Made by a program: the position numbers and the translations under genes
Shown here: positions 51,901 through 63,059 of the stretch, piece after piece
Layout of the letters: each line of letters starts with the position of its first letter
Numbering within the stretch: position 1 is the first letter of the stretch
DNA from: Coriolopsis trogii
Taxonomy: Eukaryota; Basidiomycota; Agaricomycetes; Polyporales; Polyporaceae
Length of the DNA: 64,000 bases
NCBI GenBank assembly: GCA_020543525.1
Contig: JAHYIO010000004.1
Span: forward strand, 1,488,001 to 1,552,000
Reading direction: 5' to 3'
Notes under the pieces: model-generated
Databases searched by the model: none
What the model was told of the DNA's origin: nothing
The model's input: the letters and a program-made list of their open reading frames with translations, nothing else

Positions 51901-54900
51901 TCACTTCTTATAGGCTTTTAGGATTGTTTGTGCGTGTTTGAGGTCCTTTTCCCGTAGCCATTGGTTCTCGTAAGAAGGCTGACCCTTCCATGTGACTAAG
52001 TATTGGACTCCGCCTCTGGCCGGTTTCCGATGATTAATGATCGCTTCTATTTCCCATTCTTCTTCTCCGCCGATAATTTCCGGTGGTGGGGATTGGTAAT
52101 TCGGCCCGTGTTCCATTGTTTCGTGATATGGGGTGAGTAATACCACATGGAACACCGGGTGAATCTTCCATGTTTTAGGTAATCGAAGTCGCACTGTGAC
52201 AGGTCCCATTACGTTGTCGATTATAAAGGGTCCTTCTCGTTTTGGTGCCAGTTTCCGATTTGGGTATGGTAATTTGAGATTCGTGGATTCAAGGTAGACT
52301 TTGTCTCCTTTTTTGAACTTGTAGTTCCCTCCTGCATATCGTTTGGCCATGGCCAGGTTGGCTTTGTCATGGCTTGCCAAAGCTTGTTTATGTTGTTCCT
52401 GCAGGTCGGCTAATCTTTCTTCTGTGCTGGGGTGTTTCACCGTTGGTCTGGTCGTTGGTATGGCCTTTGGTTGATATCCCATGAGTAATTCGAATGGTGA
52501 TCGATGGGTGACTGAATGAGTGCGGTGATTGTGTGCGAATTCGAATTGCGCTAATTTGTCGCTCCATGTATCCGGGTAGTTTCTGCAATATATCCGCAAT
52601 GCAACCTCTATTTCTTGTATCATTCTTTCCGACTGGCCATCAGTTTGTGGATGATGTGATGTGCTCAATACTCCTTTTACTCCAATTAGGGTATTCAATT
52701 CTTGGTATGCTTGTGAAATGAATTGAGGGCCTCTATCAGAGATAATTCGGTCCGGTAAACCAAATCGTTTGTATACATCTTGCTCCAGCATCTTGGCTGT
52801 GTCCATGGCACTGGTTTCTTTGGTGCATGCTGTCAACACAATAGCTTTAGTTACGTCATGGTCAACTACTACTTGTATTGCATCGAAGCCGTTGGATTCT
52901 GGTAGAGCTGTGACGTAGTCTATGGTGATAGTACTGAATGGTCGAAGACTGTGTGCATGTGGAATTGGCATTAGTCCAGTTTTGGTAGGGTGTGTGTTGA
53001 CTTTTGCTGTTTGGCACGTCGCACATCCCTTGACATATTGGGTCACGAATTGGCGCATATCCGGCCACCAGTATTCCCTTGATGCCAGTTTGTACGTTTT
53101 CTGAATGCCTGGATGTCCCATTACTGCGGGATCATGATGCAGTCTGACCACTTCTTGTCGAAGATCAAGATTTGGTGGCACGTATACCCTCCTCTTAAAC
53201 ATCACGATGCCGTCGTCCATTTTCCAGTCTTCATTATTGCCGATAAGCGGTTTTTTCTTGAGATGCCACAGGTTGTTTGTGGATTCCATGACTATGCGAT
53301 CCCTTGATGTTGTATCTCGAATTCTTTCTTGTAGTTCGATGTTGATGCTGTTGACAAATAATTCATTAGGTAGCAAGGTTACTTCTTCGTTGTCATGATT
53401 TCCCAGATCATGATCTGCTCTTCTTGACAGCGCGTCTGCTTGGGTTATTGTTTTGCCTGGTTGGTGTATTAATTGGACGTTGAATTGTGACAAATATAGG
53501 CTCCATCTTGCTTGTCGTCGGTTTAATTTCTGTGCCGATCTGAAGTATGTCAAATTCTCATGGTCCGATAGGATTTGTACTGGATGTTTTGCGCCTTGAA
53601 GGTAATGTCTCCATGCTTCCAGTGCTCGGATAATCGCTAGTAATTCCCTGTCGTAAATTTGATAATTTCTCTCTGGTTCAGAAAATGTTTTAGAGAGATA
53701 GGCGCAAGGGTGCCACAACCCGTCAGTTCCTAATTGTCGTAATACTGCCCCTGTTGCCACTTTGGAGGCATCACATTCAATTTGGAATGGTCTTTCGACG
53801 TCGGGTATTTGTAGGATAGGTGCTTCTTGAAATTTGGCCTTGAGTTTATCAAATGCTTTTTGGCATTCTTGTGACCACTCAAACTTTTGTCCTTTCCTTG
53901 TCAGTTCGGTTAGTGGTTTTGCCAAATGGGAATAGTTCTGAATGAATCTTCTGTAGAAGTTTCCAAACCCTAAGAAACTTTGCACTTGTTTGATGGTAGT
54001 TGGTATTGGCCATTGGGCTAGACCTTCAAGTTTAATTGGGTCCATCGCAATTTGTCCTGGTTTGATGATTGCTCCTAGAAATTCAACTTCTGTTACCTCA
54101 AATTCGCATTTCTCCGCTTTGAGGTATAGATCATGCTCTCCGAGTCTTTTAATTACTAATTCGGTTCTTTTCCGATGTTCTGGAATAGTTTGAGAGAATA
54201 TTAGTATGTCGTCCATGTAGATTACTATCCATCCTTCAGATAGGTAATCCCGAAAAATGTCGTTCATCATGGCTTGGAATGTGGCTGGTGCATTGCATAA
54301 TCCGAAAAACATAACCGTGGGCTCGAATAGTCCTCTTGGCGTTTTGAATGCTGCTTTCCACTGGTCCCCATCTTTGATGCGAACATTATTATATCCAGCT
54401 CGTACGTCTAGCTTGGAGAAAACTTTGGCTTCTGCCAATTGATCTGTTAAGTCTGAGATTAGTGGTAACGGATATACGTTTTTTATTGTTCTATCATTTA
54501 GATAACGATAATCTTGAATTGGTCGCATGCTTCCATCCTTTTTCTGGACAAAGAAGAAAGGGGAAGCCATGGGTGACTTGGATGGTCGGATATATCCTTT
54601 GGCTAGATTTTCATCTATGAATTTGTCGAGCTCCTTTCGCTCTGTTAGGGATAATGGATATATTTTGCAATCTTTCGGTTTGAACTCCGTTTTTAGATCT
54701 ATTGCATGGTCCCATGGTCTTGCGTCTGGGAACCGTTCGGCCGACTTCTTTTCAAAAATGTATTTGTATTGGTGAAGATATTCTGGCAGGAATTCTTTCG
54801 GATCTTGTGTGTTTTTGTTTTGCATCGCTTGAACGGCCAGTTCCGTTGCTTTGGTGACTCGGTTAACAAACAGGTTGGCCTGGTTTTGCTTCTTCCATAG

Positions 54901-55536
54901 TTTTCCGATAGTTGCACTTCCAGATTGACTCCATCGGTCTTCTTCTTCCCATGCCTCAGTTTGGTTATAGGCAATTACTCCATCTTGTGATCCGGAAATG
55001 GAGGTTGTTTCCAATCCCCACATGAGTACTCCTGGGGGTGGTTCATGCCTTTTCTGATAATCCCGGATCATTTGTTGTCTTTTGACCAATTTAGGATCAA
55101 ATTGGAATATGCCGGTAGTCCAGTCTATTTAGGGATTGTACTTCTTGATCCATGGTACCCCTAAGATGGCATCGTCTCTCCCGAGATTGGCAACATAGAA
55201 ATTGGTGGGTAGGCTATGACCTCGGATAATAAAATTGGTTTCCAATCGATGAGTTACTGTTCCAATGGTGTTGATGCTGTCATCTGCATTTCGGAACCGG
55301 ATTGGGTGGGGCAGTCGAGTTGTAGGCAGGTGATATTGATCAATGATTCGTTGATTGATGATTGTTGCATTGGCTCCTGAGTCAAACAGAGCCTTGATTC
55401 CGACGACTTTGGGGCCATTTTCGATGTAACCGGTTAATAGATATGCCGATTTTCTTGATTCACCGATTGTTACAAAGGAAATAGTATAGTCCCAAATTTC
55501 AGACGATCCCGGCGTCGGGGCGAGTCGTCCTGTCAA
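51901..55536 (-). pseudogene. chromoviral pol: protease, RT, RNase H, integrase, chromodomain
   Basis: One frame from about 55536 to the stop at 51901, broken by a TAA at 55129-55131 just after the protease part (…WIKKYNP). Aspartic protease: ALFDSGANATIIN. RT: VFSKLDVRAGYNNVRIK and VIYMDDILIF (YxDD). RNase H: IECDASKVATGAVL, YDRELLAII and DALSR. Integrase: His/Cys zinc finger (HHDPAVMGHPG … CATCQTAK), catalytic TIDYVTALPES, RIISDRGPQF and QTDGQSERMIQEIE (D,D-35-E). C-terminal chromodomain: IEAIINHRKPARGGVQYLVT with WLREKDLKHA, which in chromoviruses guides integration to heterochromatin. Everything downstream of the stop is intact for 1062 codons. Confidence 0.9.
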
Positions 55537-57948
55537 AAATCCTTCTCGTTATAGTCAATTGACTCAGAACCGATGACCTCAATATAGGCCTCTTCTGTTG
55601 GTTCTTCTTCTTCTTCCACGACCCTAGCTTTCTGATCGGGAACCTTCTTCTTCTTCGGGCATTGTGCCGCTCGATGTCCTTCTTCTCGGCAATAGAAGCA
55701 CGCATTACGTTGCATGAGATCTTCGCGTGTCTTTTGGTCTAGCCGATTTGTGGTAATTGCTCGGACAGCGGGGTTTCTTGTAAACTTTCCCCTAAAATTG
55801 GTGTTTCGTTCCGTCCCTGTTCTCATTCTTCGGCTTCCCTGGACTTCGTCTATAGCCAGGTTTCGAGTATAGGAGTGTTGTAATTCCGTGACTCGATCAA
55901 ACCAATCAGTTATAGTTTGAACCTTTGGATGGATGAGCGCCACCTGTTGTCAGAGATAGTGTGGGAGTTTGAGTTGATAAATTGCTAGCAATGCCATGTC
56001 TTCTTTGATGTCGGCTAGCTGGCTAAGTTGCACAAATTCCGCATGGAACTCATCAATGATCTTGTAGTCGTGGAATTTGAGATTTGTGAGTTGAACTGAT
56101 GCTACCGCTTTTTCCTCGATTGGTGCAAAAACCGCGAGGAATCGGGTTTCAAAAGCTTCCCATGTTCCTAGTCCTTTGGGGATTCCATTGGCCTTCTTTT
56201 CCTGAGCGACCCGTACCAGGGTGTCGACCCACCATTCGGCCTTTCCGCCGATGTATGAGAGTGCCGTGACAATCCTGGCCCGATCAGTGACGTAATCGCT
56301 TGGCCTTCCTTCGAAAAGAAGGTACAGGTCTCGCAGGAACTGCCGCGCTTCTTCCCTTTTCTCTTCAAATAGTCTCGGTTCTTTGACCCGAGCTTTGCCG
56401 GCTATTTTGGGAATGACAAATTGGTCTTTGTTGCCGCCAATGCCATCATCTGATGGGTCCTCATCTGGTTCTCCTGGTCCTCCTGGACCTTGGGGCCCTC
56501 CAGGACCTCCTGGGCCTTGGGGCCCTCCAGGACCTCCTGGGCCTTGGGGTCCGCCAGGGCCTTCTGGGTCTTCGGGACCTCCTGGTCCATGAGGTCCCCC
56601 TGGACCTCCAGGGCCTCCTGACCCTTCTGGACGTCGTCGTCCTTCTCGCTCTTCTCTAAGTTCTTCTTCGTCCTCTCGATCCAGTCTTGCCCTTGTTTGC
56701 CTTACTTCTTCGGCAGCCGCGGCCAGTAATCCGCGTGGTTCTACTTCCAGTTGTGATGGTTCTCCTGATGCGTGCCGTACCAGTGATGAGATGGAATATG
56801 TTGCCGACATCTCGGGTGCTGGCGTGGGATTCGTTGGTTGGATAATGATAGTTTCTGCTTCCCTGTCTGATTCTTCTGAAGAGTTCCCTTCGGCTGGTTC
56901 TCCTGCCGTGGGAGGTCCTTCCGCTTGTGGTTCTGGTTCGGGTAGTGATGGTCTTCTGATTTCTGGTATATTAGCGATGGGAAGTGGTACGTTTGGTCTT
57001 TCCGGGGTTGGTGCTGGAGTACGATTTCTGGATATTACCCTTGGTGCGGGTCTTACGTATTTAGTTCCGCTTGGTTGGTCGTCCTTGGTGGGTTCGAAGT
57101 AGGCTAACCGAACTCCCTCAGGAAGTGGTGGTCCTTGTAGGAATCTGTTCGGGCAGGGTTGGTATTTGCAGGTTCCCCACTCCGCGTTCCTGATATTGTA
57201 ATAGACGTCTTTGGTTGTGCCTCTATTATATCGATGTAACTTCTGATTGCACGTTAGGTTTGTTACCCAACTCATCCACTAATGTTGATGGGGATGGATA
57301 GGAGTGCTGTGTTCCCACTCAATGAGTAGGTTTCGGGCAGCAACGAGTTCTTGGTAGCGAGGGAACAACTGATGGTCTTCTCTTCTAGGAAGATGAGTGT
57401 CGGTTAGGTCAATGATGTTCCAGAGATCTACGATTCGTGATTCGAGCCAAGCGTGAAACGTTGGGCTGGGAAATAGGGCTGGCAGATATTGGAAATGACC
57501 GTAAACGTATCGGTGTGCTTCCAAAGCGTGATAGGCCACGTATCGCAATTCTACTCCTGTTTGACTGTCTATTTCCGGGTATTGTCGCACGTAGCTTTCC
57601 AGAATCTGGGCGTTATGCTGGACAAGACGGATCTGGTTTTCCAACCACTCCCAATCGTAGATAGTGGGTACTGAGTTTCCGGAGCTTGAAGTTCTGATGC
57701 TTCTTTCGGTAAAAATTCCGCGTGTGGATTCTTCGGCTAGGGTCCGTTCTTCTTCTTCTATTGTCCGCGCCCTGATGTCCGGGGTTCTTTCGTCTATGAC
57801 CGTGCCTAAGAATCCCGACTGGCTTCCTGTTGATATGTTGAGCCTTCTGCTGATCCTATGTGTTGCGGATTGTAGCGTTTGAGCTACTCTCCTTCGGAGA
57901 CTTGTCCTTGCACCGTCGGTGGGTGAGGAATCCAGAGCTTCGATCTAA
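55533..57948 (-). pseudogene. gag of the Gypsy element, interrupted by two stops
   Basis: A single minus-strand frame is open from just inside the 5' LTR (57942) to 55533 except for TAG at 57279-57281 and TGA at 55950-55952. Parts: an acidic and basic N-terminal region (RARTIEEEERTLAEESTR), SPTFHAWLESRIVDLWNIID, a proline-rich segment, a glycine/proline collagen-like run (GPQGPGGPG repeated, 56470-56610), a capsid-like domain (LRDLYLLFEGRPSDYVTDRA, GGKAEWWVDTL, WEAFETRFLAVF), and the zinc knuckle CFYCREEGHRAAQC near 55700. There is no ATG before the first stop. Gag ends in GAT TTT TGA, and pol continues in the -1 frame there. Confidence 0.8.
56470..56610 (-). repeat. Gly/Pro collagen-like tandem repeat in gag
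   Basis: A 27-base unit (GGTCCTGG-type on one strand) repeated about four times, encoding GPQGPGGPG; the flanks carry looser GG-P triplets. Confidence 0.75.
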
Positions 57949-58436
57949 TGTTAAGATCGGTCTAAGCGAGGGATGCTACAGCCTTCGAGCGCACAGCGAG
58001 ATGTCGCAAAGATGTGAAGAGTGAATAGAACACCGTTCTATTCGGAAGTCTGATGGTACAGATTAGGTGAACGAGGAGATCGAAGCTGGGGTTCCTTGAT
58101 GGAAACCTCGGCTATTATATATAGTACAATGCATCCTGCCAGAAACGGTATAGTGTCGTGGCAGTACCATAGGAACGGAGTCATGAGGCTGCGGATGACT
58201 GAGCGGGGGTTATATATAGCTAAGCTGACAGATCTGGGTTTATATATAGATGGGCTGACTGAGCGAGGAGATATAGATAGCAAAAATGATTAAGCATATG
58301 TAAAGGCGATGACGAAAAGACGAACGATGCATGCGGGAAGACGAAGAGTAAGCAGGATGACGACAAGGGACAGAGGGCACGACGAAATGGTAAGGAACAA
58401 GACGATACTGGTCAGAAGTAAGGGTAGGCTGTAACA
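57949..58436 (-). repeat. Gypsy LTR (5' LTR in element orientation)
   Basis: 488 bp, near-identical to 50121-50608. The internal region follows directly on the minus strand with TTAGATCGAAGCTCTGGATT; a primer-binding site must lie there, but I could not match it to a tRNA by eye. Confidence 0.92.
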
Positions 58437-58441
58437 GGTGG
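58437..58441 (+). repeat. Gypsy target-site duplication, right (GGTGG)
   Basis: GGTGG directly right of the right LTR, matching 50116-50120. Confidence 0.8.
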
Positions 58442-59405
58442 CGTCGATAGTCTTCGAGAAAGCGAGATGCCAGCTGGTCGGGTCGGTGACGCGCTTTGCT
58501 GGGTCTCTCTGTCCGAAAGTGATCTGCATATCTCCGACCATGTGACTGAGTTTGGCTTCGTGCACGTTGGAGAATGTGCCTGAGAGGACCTGATCGAGAT
58601 CCACAGCGCGCCCGAGCAGGACGTTGTTCCATTCGCTCTCGGGGAACTCGGGCGCGATGGCGGTGTCGAGCAGCTCCCTCCATGAGAAATTGACGTCCCG
58701 TCGGTAGAGCGCGAGGTAGTGCAGCGTCGCTTGAAGCTCCGGGCGGAGGGATGCTTTGACGATCTTGTTCTTGGCCGCCCACGCGAAGCGCGATGGATCG
58801 GGACGTCTGGCACTGATCTCACCCTCGTCTTTGGGTAACTCAAAATCCCCGAACTCGTCTGCCTCTCTGTGTCTCTTTTGCCTCCTTGCACCGTCCTCGA
58901 GGCCACCTGCGACGTCTTCGACCTCTTCGTCGGGGGCTCCAACTCTTCCAGGGAGGGAAACAGAGACGGGCTGCGAATCCGATGCAGGAGGTCCCAATTC
59001 CGATCCCTTTGGCGCCGAGGGAAGCCCCGGAACGGTGCCTGGCCGTGGCGCTCCTGGGCATCCGGTAGCTCCCTCGCAATCTCGGTCGACTTTGCGAAGC
59101 ATGTCGGTAAACGACTGGATAGCACTTCTGAGCTGGTCACCCGACAGTCCCGTATCTCGTTGGGACAGGGTTCCGACAATGAGGAGGACGGTGTGCGCGA
59201 ACTGTGATCCGTCCCCACCCTTTCAGTACTGTTCCACCAGCTGCTCGCATCGCCCCGTGGCGACGAGTCGAGCCACAGCCGTTCTAGCAGCGTCGGTCTC
59301 AGCGCCGACTGGGATTGACGACTGGGAAGCGATTCCGCTTCCGGCTTCTGCATTCTCATCAGAAGACTGGGTTGCGCTTCCTCTCTCGCTTTCATTCTGA
59401 GCCAT
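58437..59405 (-). pseudogene. gag of the DIRS/Ngaro-like element, 5' segment
   Basis: ATG at 59405 (MAQNESERGSATQSSDENAE). The frame runs to the Gypsy insertion point at 58437 with one TGA at 59223-59225 (after VATGRCEQLVEQY). Downstream of the stop: FAHTVLLIVGTLSQRDTGLS, a basic stretch GGLEDGARRQKRHREADEF, then a conserved-looking globular part (RFAWAAKNKIVKASLRPELQ, RDVNFSWRELLDTAIAPEFP, LSHMVGDMQITFGQRDPAKR). Together with 49687-50120 it forms one interrupted gag gene. The stop differs from a tryptophan or arginine codon by one transition. Confidence 0.75.
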
Positions 59406-59553
59406 GGGAAGATTTTGATTCGACAGATGGTGATCCCGATTTAGAACTCGGGAGAACTGGTCTAAATGAAAAACTGAGAGTGCGAGTGCGACTATCGAGC
59501 ACCGCGGTGGAAATAAGCAAAGAGGGTCGCGCGAGGGACAAAAAACAAGAACG

Positions 59554-59627
59554 CTCACCTAGCGGGCGAAGTGGTGGTACTGAGCAAGAGGGTGCGCCCC
59601 TATGCTCAGTTTTCGCCGCTAGGTGAG
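59554..59627. repeat. 74-bp hairpin upstream of the DIRS-like gag
   Basis: Outer stem CTCACCTAGCGGGCGAA pairs with TTCGCCGCTAGGTGAG (one extra G); an inner stem ACTGAGCA pairs with TGCTCAGT; the apex GGGTGCGCCC is itself palindromic. Probably part of the element's terminal or leader region. Confidence 0.65.
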
Positions 59628-61111
59628 GGGTCCTCTGCGCGAGCGGCTAACATGCCGACGGCAGAGCGACTAGAGCCGCCCTGGAAAGGAAGGAGGGGCG
59701 CGCCGCGCTAGCGCGCGGGGGCGCGCACACACTCCGTTCTGCTGCCACCGCGACCGGTGATTCGACTACAGTAATTACACATTAAAATCGACGTATCGCG
59801 TTTTTCTTGCGAGGTCCGACCGCTATCACCATTTCTCTTTTGCCACTTATGCCTAATCACGTCTACTTCTGTCTCGGTAAGCTTCCTTCATTCATTGGGA
59901 GGTGAGAGTTTAGACTGACATCTAGGTTGCGCTATTGGTCAGGCTGCATCGTGTTGGTCTCTTCCATTGTCATGCTACCCGATGTCCGGAGATCTGCACG
60001 GGACTTCATCGGTAGGGTGTTCCATTGCTTTGTTGGGGCCACCAATCGTCTCCTGACGCGCAATTCCAGTGGATGTCTGCCTTGCTCGTTTAATGGATGC
60101 CAAGTCCTACTGTTTTTCGAAGGCACTCCACAAGTACTCCCCGCAGAACATGTACACAATGCAATATGTACAATGTATTTGGACGAGTAAGTGATAACAT
60201 TTTCGCATTGTCATATTGAGCCCACATACGTTGTCAGTCATGTTCTGGATCTTCTTCACTTTCGCATTCGCGCTAAGCTATCTGGACGCGAGGCTTGTGA
60301 TCGGGCTACCTTCTTGTGCGGTATTCGTTCCTCCGTACATGACAAAGACATGCGAGGGCGCTGCACGATACTCCCTCTCGGTGATTGCAGGTACAACATT
60401 CTGTATATGTGAGTCATATCAATACGTACGCGCACTTGACGCTTACGATTGGACCTCGCACAGTGTGCCTGGGCAGTTGGCTTCGATATGGACAGCGCCA
60501 AGTTGGCCCAACGAGGGTGCCTAGTGGGATAACACCACAGCTGAGACCGCGGAGGACTCGCAGAACTCGGCTGCCATGACTTCACCTACATGACGCATGC
60601 GGGAGAAGAAACCGGCCGCTTGTCAGCAATATCGCCTCAGTCGCAGCAAAGGAGAGGAGGATCCCTACCATGGGAGCGCATTGGATACAGGGGGGTGGCC
60701 GAGTGAATATATCTTATCGTCTACTAGCAGACACATCCGCGAAAACAGCTTCCGGCTAAGCTCCCGAACGTTTCCCCTCTTAGTGGCATTTCCTTGATTT
60801 GATTTCCCGACTCCTTCGGCTATTGAATTTGAGTATGCGCAGCACATCCATCAATTGGACGACCGAATGCTTCTTACGCTCCGCGCTGTTTGACTATGCG
60901 CGGCCCATTCAGCATGCGTATCCGTACGGGGTAAGCGTTACTATTACACTGGTTACTTACCCGGACGCTCCCGGGTATGTGTTTCGTCACTGCAGCCGGC
61001 ATGTCCTCGTAGGACATCCCTCATCCCTTATAGTGCGCGGTTGGATGGCTCAAGCTGCCCACGTCTCTCCTTTATATTCTCTCTACCCAATCCCAGTTTA
61101 ATACGCCTTAG
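59628..61111. other. unresolved stretch with possible membrane-protein exons
   Basis: 59690-59740 is very GC-rich (GCGCGCCGCGCTAGCGCGCG palindromes), possibly still part of the transposon. 60240-60392 starts with an ATG and encodes MFWIFFTFAFALSYLDARLV, a membrane helix, ending at a donor (GCAG|GTACAA). The next plausible acceptor is near 60466, but no single protein could be assembled. 60550-61111 shows no gene except the leader of the RTA1-like gene. Confidence 0.35.
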
Positions 61112-62637
61112 ATGTCGTCCCCCAACACCTTCGCAATGGCTATGGCGAACACCAGTGAGTGGCTAGGACCTCGTTTGGGATTGTTACAGAGTTTGCTGAC
61201 AGGTTTCCTGGATCTCGTAGCAGCAACAAACGGGAACCAGACAAATTCATCGACAGAGCGCCCCTCGGACTCGGAGGATATGAGCAGCCCATATGGGTAT
61301 GTACCGACCGAATGGGTCTGCATAGTTTTCCTTGGGCTGTTTGGTATTTCTACCCGTGAGTCTGGTATCCCTTCCTACCTACACTCCTCACGTCTGAAGA
61401 CTCCGTCCAGTATGTCACGCAGTACAAACCTTCCGATCGCGCCTCTGGTGGCTGCTCCCGACTGCATGTGTTGCGGGTATCGGAGAGGTTATTGGGTGGA
61501 GCGCGAGGCTGTGGTCGAGCCAAAACCCGAATCTTCTTGATCCGTATATTATGCAGTAAGTCCTCTATTCTTCGTGATTGCTTTGACAACGAATCCGTTT
61601 AGGTTGAATGCTACGTTTACAGGATTACTTTAACCATCATTGCGCCTACCCCTCTCATTGCTGCTAACTTCATGATATTAGGGCAGATAATCCGGAGCAT
61701 CGGTCAAGATTACAGCCGGCTCAGTGCCAAATGGTGTTAGTACGCTCTGCCTTGTAACTTGAGTTAAGCTTACCGGTGTGTCTTTATAGACACCATTGTC
61801 TTCACCGCCTGCGTGAGCTCAATGATGACTCGATCCATGCACCCAGTCTCTGCTCACTGTTAGACGCTAGGATCTCATTGCTCTCGTTATACAAGCTGTC
61901 GGTGGTGCCGAGGCATCCATAGCCGTCAAGGACGGCAACGACCCAGAACCCGTGAGTCATGCAGATGTACCTACACCGTCGTACTGAAGCCTATTGCAAC
62001 TGCTACAGGGAGGACACATCATGCTGGCAGGAGTCTCGTTCCAAATGGGTATGTCCCCTCGTTTCGAACACATCGATGTGAGTTGACGTATCGGTATAGC
62101 TGCCCTCGTTGTATACGTCGTTCTGGCTTCCGAGTTTCTTTTCCGTTACACCTACAGCCACCCATTCAAGCGGGCCACGAAGGTCTCCGTTGAGTCCCGA
62201 GAGATGCCAAGCAAGACAAGGCTCATGATTGTTGGTTTGGTCCTGGAGGCAATCTTTCTCTTCATCCGATCTGTGTACCGCACGGTGGTAAGTAACTTGT
62301 ATCGGTGTGGATGCGGAGATAACAAATCGACATATAACTACAGGAACTCACCGACGGCTGGAGCGGAACAATCATTACTACTCAATCTTACTTCAGTCAG
62401 TAGTACATACCACTCCTATTGACGTGGCATTGACATCTGGCATTTCTCGCAGACATCTTCGACGGCGCAATGATCGTACTCGCCATGTACACGTTGAACT
62501 TCTTCCATCCGGCTTACCTTCTTGGTAACGCAGAGAAATGGGGAGATAGGACGAGCAAAGCAGACAGATTTGTCCAGGTCGCGGGGCGGGAGTCGTCGGT
62601 TGAACTCGAGCTCAGGTATGGTGGTGACTCTGTCTGA
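61112..62637 (+). CDS. RTA1-family membrane protein (lipid-translocating exporter-like)
   Basis: Seven-helix protein of the fungal RTA1/RTM1 family; yeast members Rsb1, Rta1 and Rtm1 are linked to sphingoid-base export and toxic-sterol-drug or molasses resistance. 340 residues from ten exons: 61112-61154, 61203-61355, 61411-61555, 61623-61735, 61790-61812, 61871-61951, 62009-62048, 62100-62287, 62344-62395, 62453-62637 (1023 bases, in phase). Seen: SSPYGYVPTEWVCIVFLGLF (helix 1), ACVAGIGEVIGWSARLWSSQ, ILGQIIRSIGQDYSRLSAKW, ALVIQAVGGAEASI, GLVLEAIFLFIRSVYRTVEL and FDGAMIVLAMYTLNFFHPAY. Intron 1 (48 bases) has no stop and is a multiple of three, so an unspliced form would add 16 residues. The fifth exon is 23 bases. 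Confidence 0.92.
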
Positions 62638-63059
62638 ATTGCCGATCCCACATTGCAGTGATTATGTAATAAGACAAGCTAGCTTTGTGGTATAATACAC
62701 TCATACTTTGTGCTACGAGTCCTGTTGCTCGTCCTTGACGGCGAAACGGTCATCACTCACGCTGAACACCGTTGTCGCCCCCGAGTGTCTACTGTCAGTG
62801 AGCGCTTGTAGAAGACGAATGGGGCAAAATATTCCCATACCTCTTCAGAGCATATTGGGCGCTTCCTTGCATTTTGTATCGCTGGAGCTCATCTCATCTG
62901 GCTCCGAGTCTCTCTCTCTGCCTTCATCACCACGGTATCCACTAAGCCTCTTCCGACACCTTTCTCTTGTCTAGTAGCGCATTTTGAAGACAGCGCAAAT
63001 TTTGGGACTTCTCAGTATCGACACAGGTTGCAGAATCCTGAGCCCCGTCGGAGCGCGTT
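62638..63059. other. intergenic stretch
   Basis: Downstream of the RTA1-like gene and upstream of the PPR gene. No gene, RNA or repeat seen. Confidence 0.5.

Larger units (their letters stand above)
50121..58436 (-). mobile_element. Ty3/Gypsy chromovirus, complete 8.3-kb element
   Basis: Two 488-bp direct repeats (50121-50608 and 57949-58436), each starting TGTTAAG and ending GTAACA on the plus strand, flanked by the 5-bp duplication GGTGG. The internal region on the minus strand encodes gag, then protease-RT-RNase H-integrase with a C-terminal chromodomain, then an extra ORF before the 3' LTR. A polypurine tract (50609-50623) precedes the 3' LTR. It is a fungal LTR retrotransposon. At least three in-frame stops (57279, 55950, 55129) mean this copy is probably not autonomous. 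Confidence 0.92.
46548..59627 (-). mobile_element. DIRS/Ngaro-like tyrosine-recombinase retrotransposon, split by a Gypsy insertion
   Basis: Minus-strand element carrying, in order, gag (from the ATG at 59405, interrupted by 50121-58436), reverse transcriptase plus RNase H, and a tyrosine recombinase instead of an integrase. That combination defines the DIRS order; absence of a methyltransferase-like domain favours Ngaro. Ends are approximate: the right limit is set at a strong hairpin (59554-59627) and the left at the LINE target site. Split direct repeats could not be identified. Confidence 0.7.

Noticed and set aside
60688..60780. GGTGGCCGAGTG resembling a tRNA-Leu/Ser A box
   Set aside because: No matching B box or acceptor stem downstream.
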